From contig CAADRB010000022.1 of NCBI GenBank assembly GCA_900708905.1, positions 49,457-113,456 on the forward strand: a stretch of 64,000 nucleotides of DNA, in the 5' to 3' direction. Below, piece after piece: positions 1 to 10,138 of the stretch. A program made the translations under genes and the position numbers. Under the pieces are notes generated by a model. That model worked only from the letters and a program-made list of their open reading frames with translations. It searched no databases and was not told where the DNA came from. Source of the stretch: Hymenolepis diminuta. Lineage: Eukaryota; Platyhelminthes; Cestoda; Cyclophyllidea; Hymenolepididae. Numbering within the stretch: the first letter of the stretch is position 1; each line of letters starts with the position of its first letter.

Positions 1-65
1 GATTGTTGGCTCTGCTAGATTACTATCGAACTCCTAGTTGGTTACGTTATAGCACCAACAATCTA
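1..65. repeat. Stem-loop at left edge
   Basis: The first 9 bases (GATTGTTGG) are the inverted complement of CCAACAATC at 55-63, and the pairing extends with a near-match CTGCTA/TAGCA inside. The result is a stem of about 14 bp with a loop of about 35 bases. It lies in the repeat-rich first 1.7 kb and may be the end of a mobile element cut by the window edge. No function can be assigned. Confidence 0.4.
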
Positions 66-173
66 GAAAACTCGGTAATATAGCAACTTAACACAGAAGC
101 TAATAACCCACGGCGGATACGAAGACACGTTATAGTCAACACGAGTTTATTTACAAAACTCCGTCTCAATCGG

Positions 174-277
174 TATCAGCTTAAACAAACAAGTGTAATT
201 ATTACGTGTCTTTTATCAATGTGGAAATAAAGAAAGAAATTACATTTTTATTCATAGAGGAAATATTGGGAGCGGGG
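174..277 (+). repeat. LTR-like direct repeat, left copy
   Basis: About 104 bases here recur in the same orientation at 1608-1711 with roughly 85-90 percent identity by eye. The shared core includes GGAAATAAAGAAAGAAAT and the end TATTGGGAGC. The two copies bracket the foldback element and the tandem duplication, like the ends of a short retroelement or a duplicated dispersed repeat. I see no reverse transcriptase or primer-binding site between them. Confidence 0.6.
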
Positions 278-281
278 GAAG

Positions 282-640
282 ATCAAGCCACTCATGTCGT
301 CAGATCAGTTGGGAGGTGGTGGAAAAGCCACCCCCTAATTTATTAATTCGTAAATTAGGTTCATATAAAAGACATTTCTTTATTAGATGTCAGTCATGTC
401 TCGTTGTCGGAGTCTCCGTGTAATGATAGACACATGTTTAGGTATTCGTGTGCAAACACGCAAACACATAGCGGGACCACCTGTGGACACCATGGTGAAG
501 ATCTTATGGCCAGTCGATCATTTCCACTCGGTAGGTGGTGCTAGACATCTGCTGGCTGTAGCAGTATATAAACCTAATTTACTAATTAGGTGGCTTTTCT
601 GTCACTCCCGAACTGATCTGACGACGTGAGTGACTTGACT
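282..640. repeat. Foldback (MITE-like) element with about 75-bp inverted arms
   Basis: The left arm (about 282-366) and the right arm (about 566-640) are inverted copies of each other. Both carry GTCGTCAGATCAGTT, AAAAGCCACC and TAAATTAGGTT, allowing for a small gap. The loop of about 200 bases is richer in GC and contains GTGTGCAAACACGC plus a further inverted pair AGATGTC/GACATCT. I could not define target-site duplications. An 80-codon open frame in the loop looks accidental. Confidence 0.7.
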
Positions 641-1042
641 TATTCCATCTATTCGATTGATGTGGACCGACAGTTCTCCATAACGTTATAAAATCCTGAC
701 TAGATTATCCGTTTGGATTTATTGTTTATTTCAAATGGACACCGTATAAAACTGCGCTTGAAACCTGTTATAGCCACCAGATGTCTATCATCACCTACGT
801 TATTACAAACCATTTTACAAAGGATTCCACTCATTTTCGAGTTTGTTAATTAGAAAGGAATACTCCAGTTCGTAATATTCAGACATACTTCTCAATTCAT
901 ATTAGACAGAACTTATGGCCTCAAATTTATTTACCTTTATGCCACTTTAAAACTCTCATAGTAGCATTTATTACCTACATTGTGCTTGCGGATTTTATAA
1001 TCCATCAAAAAAACAATGCATTTTTTCTCTCACAATACTATA

Positions 1043-1240
1043 AATAAGAAATAAATGTTCATGAGGTACAAACATGGATATGTATGTGGAAGAGAAAATG
1101 ATTAGGAATGAGGAAGAGGAGCAATTAAATGCAAAGCAGATAATAAGAAATAAATGTTCATGAGGTACAAACATGGATATGTATGTGGAAGAGAAAATGA
1201 TGAGGAAGAAGAAGATGAGCAATTGAAGGCAAAACAGATA
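1043..1240 (+). repeat. 99-bp tandem duplication (two copies)
   Basis: The sequence from 1043 is repeated from 1142, an offset of 99 bases. The first 60 bases of the two copies are nearly identical, including TAAATGTTCATGAGGTACAA. The second half diverges in a GAGGAAGAGGA purine-rich stretch. The offset is a multiple of three, so open frames run through both strands, but none resembles a known protein. Confidence 0.8.
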
Positions 1241-1312
1241 ATATGGAAAGCAGTTTTAAAGGGGAAAAATCCTTTACTTGGTCGGAATTTGGTGCCTTCA
1301 TTGGCGTTGGTC

Positions 1313-1531
1313 CTAAGCTTTTCTATTTATCGACCCAAAGATCCACCCACCCATCAGCGCTCCTATTGTTAGTGCCACGCTCAAAAGTGGAGGAACGCGT
1401 CGGAGGACACTTGTTTGATGTCTATCGTTGGCAAATAGCTTTTCTGTTTTGTCGCCGATGTCTCCCAACCGTAGAGCGATGCTGACTAGATCGTCGTTTT
1501 CAAAGAGATTCGCCGAAATCATTTGTTCCAT
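1313..1531 (-). other. Unassigned open frame between direct repeats
   Basis: A 72-codon open frame on - has one hydrophobic stretch near its C-terminus (LLSVALTIGALMGGW). The + strand is also open over much of the same interval. It lies between the direct repeats at 174 and 1608 and could be internal sequence of that element. I recognise no domain, and it may be chance. Confidence 0.15.
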
Positions 1532-1607
1532 GATGCATCAAACAATGCCCGGAATTTTGGCAGTTTCGACTAAATCCTAAGCCACCACCACAACTTTCGC
1601 ATAGTCA

Positions 1608-1711
1608 GCATCAACTTAAACAAATAAGTATAATTATCAAGTGTCTTTTATCAGTGAGGAAATAAAGAAAGAAATCACATATTTATTCATAAAGGAATAT
1701 TGGGAGCAGGG
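1608..1711 (+). repeat. LTR-like direct repeat, right copy
   Basis: Same-orientation partner of 174-277. Immediately after it, the 22 bases at 1715-1736 are repeated exactly at 11003-11024, and that second site is also preceded by a GCGGGAAG-type purine run. This suggests a dispersed family rather than a purely local duplication. Confidence 0.6.
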
Positions 1712-2383
1712 AAAATAATTATCATTTCTTCTAACAGATAATATTTATGATAGTGTCAGCCGTAAAGGGAAAAATATATATATATAATCGGGGCTCCTTC
1801 ATCTTTGTTTCCTTCTTTAGCGTTCCTATTTTTTCTAACAATGCTAATGTCGGTTTCTATTTAAGATACCCAGAACACATGACATTCATTTAAGTCTATT
1901 GGACTGCGACCATAAATTCGACCGTTAAACTCTAATACACATTCCGCATGTAGTTATATTTCATGTACCGAATGTGGCAGCAATGTGTATTAAATTACTT
2001 GCCGATATGGCATAAAATAATTTATAAAAACCTACTCGAGTTCAATAATCATCACCATTGACCAGTGGAAAAGGTATTTTTTATCCTTATTCTTGATTTA
2101 AAAAAATACAAAATTCAAGTACATAATAATTCGCATCATTATTATTATTATGTAAAACATGCTTCATCTATATGATTATAACTACTATATAGTAGTTGCT
2201 TATCCACCAATTTCATAACTTTTACTACTCACAGCTTATTAGCTTAATTTACCTAACAGTTTCTCTAGTCTTGTAAATTAGGTTAAAATGGCCATTAAAT
2301 AAAATATATAACAGTCCCCGGTCTATGACATTGTTTGAATATTCTTTAAGAGGCTTAACGAAATAATATAACGTATTCTTGCT

Positions 2384-3543
2384 ATGTCGAGATTGTGCTC
2401 CATAGAAAATCTAAATGCAAAGTATATTAAAAAAGAAATAATTGGCTCAGGAACTTATGGAACCGTATTTCGTGCTCAGGATAAAATTACGGGCAAACGG
2501 TATGCGATAAAGCGCATTTTAATTGACAAGTAGGTGTCATAAAATCATTTTATATTAGTTTTGATAATGGTATTCCAGCCTCCACAATGCGTGAAATAGG
2601 CGTTCTTATTGAATTAAATCAGTTTAATCATCCTAATATTGTCGAGTACGTTCTTTTTCTGTTATAATCGTAATAACAGAATACATGAAATTATTCACCA
2701 AGATCGGAACATTTCAATCGTATTCGAGTGTATTGACTGGGATCTGAAAAAGTATATGGACTCTCTAAAAAAATCAGGTTATAAACCGCGAGGAAATTCT
2801 GTTGGCGGTCTTCCACTGCCTTTGGTTAAAGTAAAGTTTATTTCTCTAAATTTATTTTGCAGGCATTCACTAGACAGCTACTTGACGCTCTTCGTTTCTG
2901 CCATAAATATAAGATAATTCATCGGGATATTAAACCATCAAATCTTTTAATTACCAAGCATGGCGTCCTTAAATTAGCTGACTTTGGATTGTCTCGCACT
3001 CATTCAATCGGCAACCGAACTTACTGCCACGAAATTGTAACACTCTGGTATCGAGCGCCAGAAATCATTCTCGGGTCGAAAGTTTATTCAACTGCTATTG
3101 ATATTTGGAGTACAGGCTGTATCGCCTATGAAATGGTATTAATTTGATAGCTACAAACTCTTTTAGTATACTGGAAATATCTTATTCCAGGGTGATTGTG
3201 AAATTGACCAGTTATTTAAGATCTTCCAGCGACTAGGTAAGGTGAATATAAAGATAACTCATATCTTTCAAGGAACGCCTAGAGTTGATGAATGGCCAGA
3301 TTTGGAAAACATGCCCGATTATAACGAAGAATTTCCCCAGTTTACTCCGAAACCATTTGGGCGGGAACTATCCAGAGAATTCCAGTCATTTCTTAAGGTA
3401 ATATCAATTTAAGCTTAAACAATTCTTACTCACTTTTCTTCTAACAGGAAATCATAAATTTAAATCCGGACCATCGAGCACAAGCCTATGAACTGCGACA
3501 CGCACCATTTTTACACGGAGCCAAAATCATCCCGGTTGAATAA
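2384..3543 (+). CDS. Divergent cyclin-dependent kinase (CDK1/2-like)
   Basis: A serine/threonine kinase of the CDK family, 307 aa, from seven exons: 2384-2529, 2559-2645, 2680-2830, 2863-3135, 3191-3236, 3273-3397 and 3448-3543. All junctions are GT-AG and phases agree; introns are 29, 34, 32, 55, 36 and 50 nt. Motifs in order: glycine loop GSGTYGTV with the Thr-Tyr pair inhibited by Wee1/Myt1; AIKRI with the ATP lysine; PASTMREI at the cyclin-binding PSTAIRE helix; catalytic [17 protein letters not shown]-loop [16 protein letters not shown]; and [12 protein letters not shown]. The activating threonine of CDKs (RTYTHE in CDK2) is cysteine here. About 10 residues are inserted before GLPLPLVK compared with CDK2. 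The start is the first ATG giving a normal N-terminus. AATAAA lies at 3685-3690. The family is certain; the exact CDK class is not. Confidence 0.94.
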
Positions 3544-3729
3544 CCATCCGCTTATAACCATTTCCTATACCCATAGTTTGTTTAACCGTCTTGTTACTTT
3601 CCCAGAAGAAAAAGAAATAATGCTAATACTACTATTGGTCTATTTCCATTTATAAAAATAGAGGATAAGAGTGATGCGTATTAAAATAAATCTAGTTGGA
3701 TATCACAGTGGATTGAGAATCAGGTCAGT

Positions 3730-5328
3730 TCAGTCCAATCTAAGCCTTGAACAGTGTTTCAATAGGTTGGAAATTTTGGGCCTGTCCACAGATTTGGGTC
3801 GAAGCATATGCTAAAAGGAAAGATAATAAGCAAATTGAAAGAGAATCGATAACCTTACCATGACAACTGATCGCAACTCGAGAGGGATGTGTTCAAGATC
3901 ATCAATTTCCATTTTACCTTCTTTAAATCGAGTCAAATAATCTTGATTCATGCAACCACCAGCCTAAAAAAAGAGATAACCCAACAAATGATTAAACCAA
4001 CCGCTTGATAAAGAGTTAGACCTAAGGCGTAAATGTCTAAACCCATTGAAAATTTTTTGCTGAGTTTCTCAAGAAACGGAGAGTACCGACCATCACCAAT
4101 ATCGAAGTCCCAGTCATCTCCAGATTTCGGCATTCTTGGCTTCGACCGTCCGAAATCGGTAAGCTTGAAGACGACACCTGAATGATTACCCACGTCAAGG
4201 GCCTGCAAGTAAAAATAATCATTTTGTGTAGATTGAGTGCATCTCTAATGACAAGATTTGGTCAATCGATTCAATTAAAGGGAAGCTTACACGAATAGTA
4301 TTCTTGATGGATTCTGTAACAGTAAATTCATCTACAGAGTAGCTATCAAAGACTACACTGGGGATTTGTATCATAATATTGCTCGGTTTGACGTCAGCAT
4401 GAACCATATCCTTTTTAATGTGAAGATAATGTAGGGCTTTGATGATATCCACAAAGAGTCGTTTAAGAACTGACGGTTTAAGAGTCCTTTCGGCAAAATC
4501 TAACTCATCAGACCTACCATTGATACCAGTATCATGATAGGAGAAATTTTGAACACCGTCTCTTTTAGGGAACATGAATTGGAAGAGGCTTCCACCGAAG
4601 CAATATTCCTCTAAAACAACAAGCATTCCAGACTCCAACCAGGAATCCATATATTTAACAATATTTGAGTGCCGAACAATGGATAGGGCTTGAATCTCTT
4701 TCAAGACCTCCTCTTTACTCAATCTATCACCATAACGAGAATAACAGGAACATTTTAAACAGACAGTTCTTCCGCTTTTAACATGCCTGGCAGAATATAT
4801 TTTAGCAAACTTAGTAGAGTTGATTTGATTAAAGTTCTGATAATCACTATGAATTCGAGCGGAGTCAAAAACACCATCGAAGAGCATACGAAGATTTTCA
4901 TTTTCGTTTGGATCGTCAGACTTTCTACCCATCCCAACAAACTGATTGGCACTGTGTATGGAGAAGTTAACGAGTTGCGATTCCAAATTATCATCAAGTA
5001 GCTCCATCCTGGCTTTGAGGGATTTTATAATCGATGAGCACTGTCTTTGTAGGACGTCCTCAGGGAGAGATCGCCAGGAAATAACAGATAGCAATTGCTT
5101 GCCATCATTTTCACATATTTGGGAGTATCTTTGCGAAAAATCGGAGTGAACTTCGACGAACTTACTATCCTCAGCTGCAGATAAGGATAATGGATTAACT
5201 GGTGACAGGGATGTAAAGGTATTTAAATCAGTCCCAGTGCCCGCATTAGGTTCATTACTCCTACTTCTCAATGGGCTCCGAAAACGTTGTGGCGTTGATT
5301 GCTCAATAAATTCCTTTCGGGGACGCAT
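3730..5328 (-). CDS. WEE1: Wee1-type protein kinase
   Basis: A kinase expected to phosphorylate the glycine-loop tyrosine of CDKs and delay mitosis. 474 aa from four exons read on -: 5328-4291, 4202-4002, 3963-3859 and 3810-3730; introns are 88, 38 and 48 nt and all phases fit. The N-terminal 150 residues are low-complexity and unmatched. The kinase domain shows VCLKCS (ATP lysine), HSNIVKYMDSW, EEYCFGGSL (human WEE1 has NEYCNGGSL), VHADVKPSNIMI (HMDIKPSN in WEE1), VVFKLTDFGRSK, GDGRYSPFLEKL, LDIYALGLTLYQ and a C-terminal RPKSVDRPKISNLLKH. The glycine loop is degenerate (NSTKFAKIY). No C-terminal membrane segment is seen, which favours Wee1 over Myt1. It converges on the CDK gene, with stop codons about 190 bp apart. 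Confidence 0.93.
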
Positions 5329-6289
5329 TATGGAGCTTCATATAGCGGATAGTAAAATTAATGATCGCTCAACCTTAATAGCGCTTTAATAAATACTCAT
5401 TAAAACAAAGTTTGACATATTCTAATAAAATATTTATTTTCCTTAATCATTTACAAAATACCATACTTTTATCATATGAGTTATTTTTAATGAAATATAA
5501 AAGTTTTCCTCAATTTGCAATGATTTCTTTCCTAATTCTAGAGTATATGTAGAAATCTCAAAAACGAATAGATCATATCTACGAGTTAACTAAATGTCAC
5601 TCATGACATATGCTTGAACTATAACTATGCGGATAATATTTATGTGGTTTGATCCATCAAACATAATTTACGATTGCTTGAAATGCAATCGTTTATATTG
5701 CTATTTCGTATATGAAAACGCATCTAAATTAGGTTTTTATATGGCTCTCGAACGAATATTCAAATATTAACTATTACTAAATGATCGTCAGGTCTGATCG
5801 CAGTTTAATGCTTCGGATGAAGTAGCAATTTCATCTGTCGATCTCAATCTATAATTATTTTTTGTTAGGTTTATTTAACTCGTCAGAGAAATAGTAAATT
5901 ATTATCGCAACAGCTGAGCTCTATGATTAAATAAAATTTCATTTAAGAAAGAATAACCGCTGAAATGCATAATTTTAGTTGATCTCAACGATATTCACAT
6001 ACTTCTCTCCATTTATCGATTTTTGGCTTTCGATTTATTGGTTTACAAACGGCATCCCAAATCTAAATGTATTCTCAATGACTCTATCGTCTGGAAGGTA
6101 CAGGGCTTTTGACTTCATCATAATTTATACATATATACGTATATTTATTGCTAAATAACAACGAATTCAAACTTCAAATTGAGGTGATGATCTGAGTGGG
6201 AACTACGTTTCTGAATGCATGCTCATGATGCTCTGTAAATGATAAAATAAAAATCTAGCCGGTAGGATCTTAAGTAATCTTGAAAACGT

Positions 6290-6475
6290 TTCAATGTAGT
6301 CGACGATTTAGATCGGAATACCCAGTCATTTTGATCACCTCGACTAATTGTGAGCTGTGGACACACCCGACGGCCCATCCTGAACGCCCAGTGTTTGATT
6401 CAGACACAAAACCAGACAGCCCCTCCAAGCCATTTCACAACTTCGCGAATACCCATCGTGATTGAATGTGCATAC
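6290..6475 (-). repeat. GC-rich patch with broken open frame, possible retroelement fragment
   Basis: About 185 bases are clearly richer in GC and CpG than the flanks. On - a frame runs for about 70 codons with one internal TGA; + is open too. The composition is like that of the other transposon pieces in the window. I cannot name a family. Confidence 0.25.
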
Positions 6476-6879
6476 TTAGCTCTTCTACTTCCTCTCACTC
6501 CTCTATGACTGTCCAATACTAGCATTCCAACTCAAAATCTGTATCTCTGATATGGGGAAGATTGTCGTATCTTTCCAATCTTAATATCAGTAAGGGGATG
6601 GTTCTAACGTGGATTGATCCTCAGTACAGCTTTACTGTTGGCATTAATGCCACTTAAAAACCGCCAATCCAAATTTCCGATAATTCCCAAACTTGTTGGA
6701 AAACGTTTTACGACAAGCAGCCCGATTAAGAAATCGACAAAAAACCCACATTTTAGCATCACTGACCCCCCTCTAGAGAAATTCGAATTCAGCCACAGCC
6801 CACCGCCATTCTCCTCCAGGCCTTTTAGTATTTTACAAATCCGCCAGTGTTTCCTGGAAATACGTGAGCTCGAGATTAC

Positions 6880-6947
6880 CTGACCTGCTCTACGACACGC
6901 CTGTATAATTCCCAACAACGCTTCAAATGTTAATTGGATGTACACAG
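6880..6947 (-). other. Candidate internal exon
   Basis: On - an AG acceptor (6948-6949) and a CAG|GTAATC donor (6879-6874) frame 68 bases that encode a protein-like 22 residues including TFEALLGIIQACRRAGQ. I found no partner exon with a matching phase, so this could be chance or the 5' end of an unrecognised transcript upstream of nothing else seen. Confidence 0.2.
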
Positions 6948-7397
6948 CTGATTAGTTTGCCATGTACAATAACAACCACGCCACAGTGAAAGGCCCAGAA
7001 ATCACAAAATAGTGTCCTACCCCGATTGGAAAAATTTCTACTCCAACCAACATTTACATTAAAAGGTAAAAACAACTCTGCTTCATGCCTTAAGTGAACA
7101 AATAACCGAATAAAACACTGAATAATAAAATTGTTCGACTCTTAAGAAGGCACAACCTGACTAGAGAACACATATTAAACAATACCAATACAAACTCCAA
7201 GAACATGTGGCAATAAGAACAACTGTGCAAATACGGACTACTACAGACCTAAAGCAAAAGTGAACCTCGAACAAACTTTATCGAATGCACTATACAAGAA
7301 ACCAACCAGCATCGAAACCACATTTTACACGATAATGAGAGCGAAAAGAGCTTCAGTTCAGTTAATCCCCGAATGGTTTATTGATACAAACCCATAC

Positions 7398-7848
7398 TTA
7401 GTTATTGCGCTTGAAGGGAGCAACTGGACGTGGTGGAGGTTTTCGGAGTCTACGGGCCTCTTTGGAACGTCCACGCAAAATCTTTGCATGAATAGCACAG
7501 CTTACGCAGTACTGCAACTTTACGTACAATTTGGGGAGAGTGTAGTCTACAAGGCAGTAAAATTGAATGTTAAACTTGCAATATTCGCAGAAGCAATGAT
7601 AAACGATGCAATAAGAGTTAAGGTGTAGCGTACCTGTGTAAAATGACGCTTCACTCAAATCTTTTACTGCAGCAGCTTCAGCAATATTACGGACCACATA
7701 CTTTCGGATAGCCTTATCTTTTGGACAGCATCTGCCACAGTTCGTACAACGAACAAACTGAACGTGACCTCTACCTTTCTTAGAGCGTCCATTATTTCGC
7801 CTTTTTTTAGTCTAAAAACGCGAATATTTGCACTTAAACACCTACCAT
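7398..7848 (-). CDS. RPS26: 40S ribosomal protein eS26 (RPS26)
   Basis: Small-subunit ribosomal protein eS26, which sits at the mRNA exit channel. 109 aa from three exons on -: 7848-7846 (the ATG only), 7811-7634 and 7546-7398; introns are 34 and 87 nt. Exon 2 begins [18 protein letters not shown], followed by zinc-ligand cysteines in [14 protein letters not shown] and the family signature [17 protein letters not shown]. Exon 3 gives [19 protein letters not shown] and a basic, proline-rich tail. The length matches the family (human 115). The intron directly after the start codon is also found in human RPS26 (the c.3+1 splice site), so it is an old position. Upstream on - is a pyrimidine-rich tract (TTCCGTTCCTCTT) that could be a TOP-like start. 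Confidence 0.98.
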
Positions 7849-9507
7849 CCCGCATTTACGTGACTTAAGAGGAACGGAAATCGCGCCGTGACCTTAAAAG
7901 CGCCCTTAAAACATTATTTTATTTTGTATCAAACTTTTGAATTATATACCGTAAACTTTATGATTCCATTCAGTTTGGCATAAATGTTTTAGTTTAATAC
8001 ATAAAGGAAACGAATTTCAAATGGTATTATTTTTCTTTATGGCAGGAAGAATGTGAATCAAAATACAAACAATTTTATGATTTACCTAATTGTTCGAATA
8101 TTAATAATTTTATTTTCCTGACATTAGATTTATCAAAATCAAGACAATTAATATTTTAAGAATCTCAGTTATGAGCGCCTTTGCATAAATTTTACATACA
8201 AAGCTTTTATCATTTGATTAAGATGTCTCTATTTCTACTTCAGTAATTGAAGATGATAGACTTTGCCTTCCCTGCTAGCACTCGACTATTTAGATACTTC
8301 ACTGTCTACTCGTATGATGATATGTATGAATCAATTCAAACATGTACTGAAGTTTAAATAGTTAGACTTCAAGCTGTTCCTGCCACATATTTCAAAAATA
8401 TTTAATTACTACCCAATAATTTACTTTATATTTCATGATGAGGTACTAACTCATTTTGTTACCTAAACTACATAGGTAACGTTGAACTACATAGACTGGA
8501 AACTTTTTCCTTCATTTTTTTAGTTCTCTGTCCGAATCACACTAATGATTACTACTAACATAAAAAAATCTTAAACTATTCGTGTAGTCTAAATTTTATT
8601 AAAAATGGGAAGGAACAGTCAAATGAAAGACAATTTGATCTTACTGGACTTATCTGAATGAATAAAATAAATCCTAGTTTCATTCGACGCTTATAAGTTA
8701 ATATGATACAAATCTCAGCGGAAGTATAAAAATCCAATTTGATGATATCAAAGCTCAGTAAAATTTCAAGGTGCCGAACTCTTCTCCATCTTGAATAAAA
8801 TATTTCAGAGCATCCCGCACCCCTGCGTCAAGGTCCTGTGATTTTGCGAAGACACGAGTCTGTGGATTATTTTAGTAGTCGTGATTCTCAAGCGGTTAAA
8901 TTACATATTGACTTTTGAAAATAAATGGCTATTTCTCCTTTAACTGAAACTCAAAAATAGTTCAAAACGCGCTGAAATTTTTATGTTTTAAATAAAATTA
9001 CTAGAAAGTAAGCTCTACTATGTTTGAACAGTTTATGCAAATTTTACTTGTACGCGGCTGCAAGAGGATATAAATATCATAATCAACTATTCAACCGATT
9101 ACTAACCTTTGAATACCACGAACATGAACTTATTCGTAAACTCGTGGATCGATTTGCGGAAATTTTATAATACTAAGTGAATTATACCTCTTTTAAGCAA
9201 AATAGGCAACAGAATGTTCCTAGAAATAAGATGAACGAAGACTCTCGACATCTTGATGTCATTTTATGCTCTCATTCAGCTGCAATTTCATCCCCTACTG
9301 GAATATAGGGGATGCTGTCTCGTGAGTAAAATTCGTAAATTTCTTTGAATAATAACAAATGTAGGGATGATTTACTGAATATTAATCTAGCAATAATTAA
9401 AATATTCTCTACTCTGCCATTAAAATTTATTTAAAGATATCTAACCATCTAACGTTATTTTAAGTTCAAATATACTTTCGATTAAGGCTTGAGCAAAACT
9501 GCTCTAG

Positions 9508-9717
9508 ACATTCAACAAGTCTGTTCTTTCTTCCGGTTTTTCTGCTACTATCTATGATAAGTTGGACGGTAATAAGTTAAAGACCGTTCAAAAAACTGCT
9601 CGGCGAATGATGCAAAGTCTATGTAGCAGGAGACAAATGAATGTTAAACTAATAATAGAAAAGGGCCTTCTGAGAAATCTCGCCACACAACTAAAGACGT
9701 GTAGGGCTAATTTCTGG
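9508..9717 (+). other. Candidate 70-codon exon
   Basis: On + a CTCTAG acceptor and a strong TTCTGG|GTAAGT donor frame exactly 70 codons (phase 0 at both ends). The encoded segment is basic and helical-looking, with TVQKTARRMMQSLC and LATQLKTCRANFW. I do not recognise it and found no neighbouring exon with certainty. The frame remains open for 15 codons past the donor. Confidence 0.25.
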
Positions 9718-10124
9718 GTAAGTCTTCACAGAAAAACTGGTACATTAGCCGCGATGTTGTAACATTTTAAATTAATTTAGACTTAATTTTGAGGAAAAAG
9801 ATGAAAACTTGTAAAACAGCTTTATTAATCAATCACGCAATTTGCTGTAGTGATTTTTCTATCGATTTTCATTCAGGATATTGCTTTCTTTGCATAGTTG
9901 TATGTACGATTCAATTTGCGTATTTTTCCGATTTCTTCTTTTCAGCTTACTGCTTGCTGCCTCCTCTCTATAAATTCTTTATCTTGTTACTATCTTGTGG
10001 TGGCCGAGTTTGTATAGGTGGGCAAAATGCTAGCATAAGCTCAATAATAGTGACGTTAATGTGTGATGAAAATCCCCGAGGATAAGACGAAGGAATGCCT
10101 TGGAAATAGCAAACCATCAAGTGG

Positions 10125-10138
10125 NNNNNNNNNNNNNN
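10125..10138. other. Assembly gap (14 N)
   Basis: A run of 14 N follows GTGG and precedes a G-run (GGGGGG), which suggests a scaffold join or a homopolymer problem. Repeat or gene structure should not be inferred across it. Confidence 0.99.

Larger units (their letters stand above)
5329..7397. other. Intergenic, no clear gene
   Basis: AT-rich between the Wee1 start and the RPS26 stop. Two spots stand out: a GC-richer patch at about 6290-6475 and a possible exon at 6880-6947 (both listed separately). The remainder shows no conserved coding or RNA feature that I can support. Confidence 0.5.

Noticed and set aside
2530..2579. First CDK intron ending at TATTCCAG (2579)
   Set aside because: That acceptor puts exon 2 out of frame and removes NGIPAS; the TATATTAG acceptor at 2558 keeps frame and completes the PSTAIRE region.
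7260..7628. 122-codon open frame on +
   Set aside because: It is the antisense shadow of RPS26 exon 3 and intron 2.
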